DNA from: an uncultured Elusimicrobiales bacterium
Lineage (GTDB): Bacteria; Elusimicrobiota; Elusimicrobia; Elusimicrobiales; Elusimicrobiaceae
Direction: 5' to 3'
Assembly (NCBI GenBank): GCA_934644855.1
Contig: CAKUDJ010000036.1
Span: 1-7,120 of the forward strand
Length of the DNA: 7,120 nt
How positions within the stretch are numbered: position 1 is the stretch's first letter; each line of letters opens with the position of its first letter. Below are positions 5,617 to 7,120 of this stretch, in pieces. A program made the translations under genes and the position numbers. The notes under the pieces are model-generated. The model saw nothing but the letters and a program-made list of their open reading frames with translations. It was not told the origin of the DNA and ran no database searches.

Positions 5617-6564
5617 ATGCGCTATTGGAACGGACTTTTATGCGGGATACTTACTTCGGCCACGTTCGGCACTATTCCGCTTTTTACCCTGCCGCTTATG
5701 CGCGGCGGTATGCAGCTGCCATCTATCTTATTATACCGTTTTGCGCTGTCGGCCCTGTTGTTGGGCGTGGCGGTGGCCCTCACGCGCAAGACTTTCCGCA
5801 TTTCCGGCAAGGAATGTTGGACGTTGGGCTACTTGAGCCTGCTTTATACGGGTTCGGCCTTGTTTTTGTTTTGGTCCTATGATTATTTGGCCAGCGGTAT
5901 TGCCACCACCATCATCTTTTTGTACCCGGTGTTTGTGGCGGTATTAATGGCGGTGTTTTTTAAGGAAAAACTTTCCGTATTTGTGTATGTGGCTATTGTG
6001 ATGTCTTTGGTGGGGGTGGCGTTGTTGTCCGGCGCGGGCTCCGCGGGCGGCATACAGGCTACTGGGGTTGTTTTGGGGGCGCTCTCTGCGTTATCCTATG
6101 GTGTATATATTATTGGGGTGAATAAATCCCGCGTGCAAAATATGTGCGCGTGGAAATTAACCTTTTATGTGTTTTTGTTTTCTTCGCTGATTTTTGCAAT
6201 CCTGGCGTTGTGTAAAGGCGGCATACAACCTGTGCAAGGGTGGAACGCGCATTTCCACTTGCTGATGTTGGCTTTGGTGCCTACGGTCATTTCCAACCTG
6301 TCTTTGGTGTATGCCATCAAAAATATCGGGTCCACGTTGTCGGCGGTGTTGGGCGCGTGCGAGCCGCTGACTGCCATGATTATCGGCGTGAGCGTGTTTA
6401 AGGAGCCGTTCACGCGCAGTGTGGCGTGCGGGCTGGTGCTGATTATTACGGCGGTCACGCTGATTATATTGTCGCCCATGCTGACCAAAGGCTACCGCAA
6501 AGGTAAATTTTTATATATTACCAAGGTGCGCAAAATCCACCCGCATATTGTGCCGTATCATTAA
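5617..6564 (+). CDS. EamA/DMT-superfamily ten-helix transporter, substrate unknown
   Basis: A 315-residue inner-membrane protein with about ten hydrophobic helices (roughly 5-27, 34-54, 68-88, 91-115, 121-141, 147-167, 180-200, 212-235, 239-262, 268-288). These form two five-helix EamA repeats. Family-typical patches are the opening SATFGTIPLFTLPLM, the end of each repeat's fourth helix (MAVFFKEKLS and IGVSVFKEPF), and the helix 4 and 9 regions YLASGIATTIIFLYPVF and STLSAVLGACEPLTA. A basic tail of about 27 residues follows the last helix. The family exports or exchanges amino acids and other metabolites; nothing here fixes the substrate. The ATG at 5617 keeps helix 1 whole, while the next in-frame ATG (residue 28) would delete it, yet no Shine-Dalgarno sequence precedes 5617. 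It is separated from hydA by a terminator, so a functional link is not implied. Confidence 0.88.
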   Translation: MRYWNGLLCGILTSATFGTIPLFTLPLMRGGMQLPSILLYRFALSALLLGVAVALTRKTFRISGKECWTLGYLSLLYTGSALFLFWSYDYLASGIATTIIFLYPVFVAVLMAVFFKEKLSVFVYVAIVMSLVGVALLSGAGSAGGIQATGVVLGALSALSYGVYIIGVNKSRVQNMCAWKLTFYVFLFSSLIFAILALCKGGIQPVQGWNAHFHLLMLALVPTVISNLSLVYAIKNIGSTLSAVLGACEPLTAMIIGVSVFKEPFTRSVACGLVLIITAVTLIILSPMLTKGYRKGKFLYITKVRKIHPHIVPYH

Positions 6565-6574
6565 TTACAGTTTT

Positions 6575-6583
6575 TGCTACAAT
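6575..6583 (+). promoter_or_regulatory. Extended -10 promoter of the pilin-like gene
   Basis: TGCTACAAT fits the extended -10 pattern TGnTAtAAT with one mismatch, and such promoters need little or no -35. The predicted start near 6590 leaves a leader of about 22 bases containing the ribosome binding site AAAGGAG (6599-6605), six bases before the ATG at 6612. Confidence 0.6.
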
Positions 6584-6611
6584 ATAAAAAATTACATTAA
6601 AGGAGAATATC

Positions 6612-7040
6612 ATGTTAGGACAACGCGGTTCTATACACACGATTGTCTTTGGTTTAGTTTTATTTTTTGGGTTTGTGGCGGCGTTGGGGTGGCCCCAATA
6701 TGCCAAACACCGGGAAATTTCCCGCGCCAAAGAGGCGTTGGAATCGGCCCGGAATATGGCACAGGCCCAACGCGGTTATGCGGCACAACACGGCGGAAAA
6801 TATGCGGCCGATTGGACTTCTTTTGGCCTGCCGCTGACGTGCCCGCAAGTGACACAAAACGGGGTAAACGTGTTGGAATGTGAGTTTTATGATTTTTATA
6901 TGCAAGACGGTAAAGTCTATGCCAAACATAAAAATATCGCCAAGTGGCTTACGGTGGACGTAGCTACCGGGCAGACGGATTGCTCGCATGAAGAAAAATC
7001 TATTGCGGGTTCGCACATTTGTGCGCGGCTTGGTGTTTAA
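6612..7040 (+). CDS. Type IV pilin-like protein with degenerate prepilin motif
   Basis: A 142-residue protein with the layout of a type IV pilin or pseudopilin. It has a short leader ending in Gly6, a hydrophobic helix (about 8-26) running into WPQYAKHREISRAKEALESARNM, where ALPQY-like and SRAxEAL elements recall the PilE/PulG N-terminal helix, and then a globular domain with four cysteines (77, 90, 124, 137) able to form two disulfides. The usual FTLIE after the cleavage glycine is replaced by SIHTI, so Phe+1 and Glu+5 are both absent. Glu+5 normally aids filament assembly, so this may be a minor or non-assembling member, or a helix-anchored envelope protein. The end ARLGV is typical of short disulfide-closed pilins. 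The lipoprotein gene begins 13 bases later, implying one transcript. The overall family call is fairly firm; cleavage and assembly are uncertain. Confidence 0.78.
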   Translation: MLGQRGSIHTIVFGLVLFFGFVAALGWPQYAKHREISRAKEALESARNMAQAQRGYAAQHGGKYAADWTSFGLPLTCPQVTQNGVNVLECEFYDFYMQDGKVYAKHKNIAKWLTVDVATGQTDCSHEEKSIAGSHICARLGV

Positions 7041-7053
7041 CAGGAGATAAAAA

Positions 7054-7120
7054 ATGAAAAAATGGGTATTTGCTTTATTGGTGGTGCCGTTTGTATTCGG
7101 TTGTTCCCCCAGTATTAAAC
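7054..7120 (+). CDS. N-terminus of a lipoprotein (partial, runs off the window)
   Basis: AGGAG at 7042-7046 precedes an ATG at 7054, and 22 codons are visible before the window ends. The protein starts with MKKW, has a hydrophobic core (VFALLVVPFVF), and then Gly16-Cys17 followed by Ser-Pro-Ser. This is a signal peptidase II signal with Cys17 as the lipidated residue, although Phe at -2 is not the commonest lipobox residue. Ser at +2 would suggest outer-membrane sorting by the E. coli rule. It lies 13 bases downstream of the pilin-like gene, so the two are probably co-transcribed. The mature function cannot be seen. Confidence 0.8.
   Translation, partial: MKKWVFALLVVPFVFGCSPSIK

Noticed and set aside
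6548..6883. Alternative 111-codon + strand frame over the pilin-like gene
   Set aside because: The frame at 6612 has a proper ribosome site and a pilin-like product; this one contains low-complexity residue patterns and starts inside the transporter gene.
1..7120. CRISPR arrays, tRNA or rRNA genes, insertion sequences
   Set aside because: No regularly spaced repeats, cloverleaf patterns or transposase-like frames were seen on reading either strand.

Overview
The window carries one clearly identifiable metabolic unit, a complete three-gene hydCBA operon for a trimeric NAD(H)- and ferredoxin-linked [FeFe] hydrogenase of the electron-bifurcating/confurcating (HydABC, group A3-like) type. It is flanked by envelope and secretion-type genes. 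All supported genes are on the + strand. The organism looks like an anaerobic fermentative bacterium. The trimeric hydrogenase, the pilin-like protein with a four-cysteine C-terminal domain ending in ARLGV, the strong AGGAG-type ribosome binding sites and the mid-range GC content together suggest a gut member of the Elusimicrobiota (Elusimicrobium/Avelusimicrobium-like). That assignment rests on recalled family style, not on a search, and is tentative.

Layout. 2-79 is the C-terminal end of a membrane protein. 131-1258 encodes a protein with a signal peptide, a helical middle and a C-terminal two-component receiver-like domain, which is an odd combination because receiver domains normally act in the cytoplasm. 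1259-1398 is a rich control region. It holds a perfect-consensus sigma70 promoter (TTGACA, 17 bp, TATAAT), an 18-bp inverted repeat with perfect 7-bp arms lying on the -10 box and start point (partly Fur-box-like), and a transcribed leader of about 100 nt with two strong hairpins plus an alternative pairing. 1399-5506 is hydC-hydB-hydA, closed by a near-ideal intrinsic terminator at 5541-5566. 5617-6564 encodes a ten-helix EamA/DMT-type transporter with no visible ribosome binding site. 6612-7040 encodes a type IV pilin-like protein with a degenerate prepilin motif. 7054 to the window end is the start of a lipoprotein gene.

How the genes work together. HydC and HydB form the NADH-side electron module, with FMN in HydB and [2Fe-2S] clusters in both. 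HydA carries the H-cluster and a ferredoxin-like relay. The complex would oxidise NADH and reduced ferredoxin together to make H2, or run in reverse. The maturases HydE, HydF and HydG are not in the window. The flanking transporter, pilin-like and lipoprotein genes have no evident functional link to the hydrogenase. The pilin-like and lipoprotein genes probably form their own transcript from an extended -10 promoter at 6575-6583. No tRNA, rRNA, CRISPR array or insertion sequence was seen, and no gene-free stretch exceeds 140 bases.
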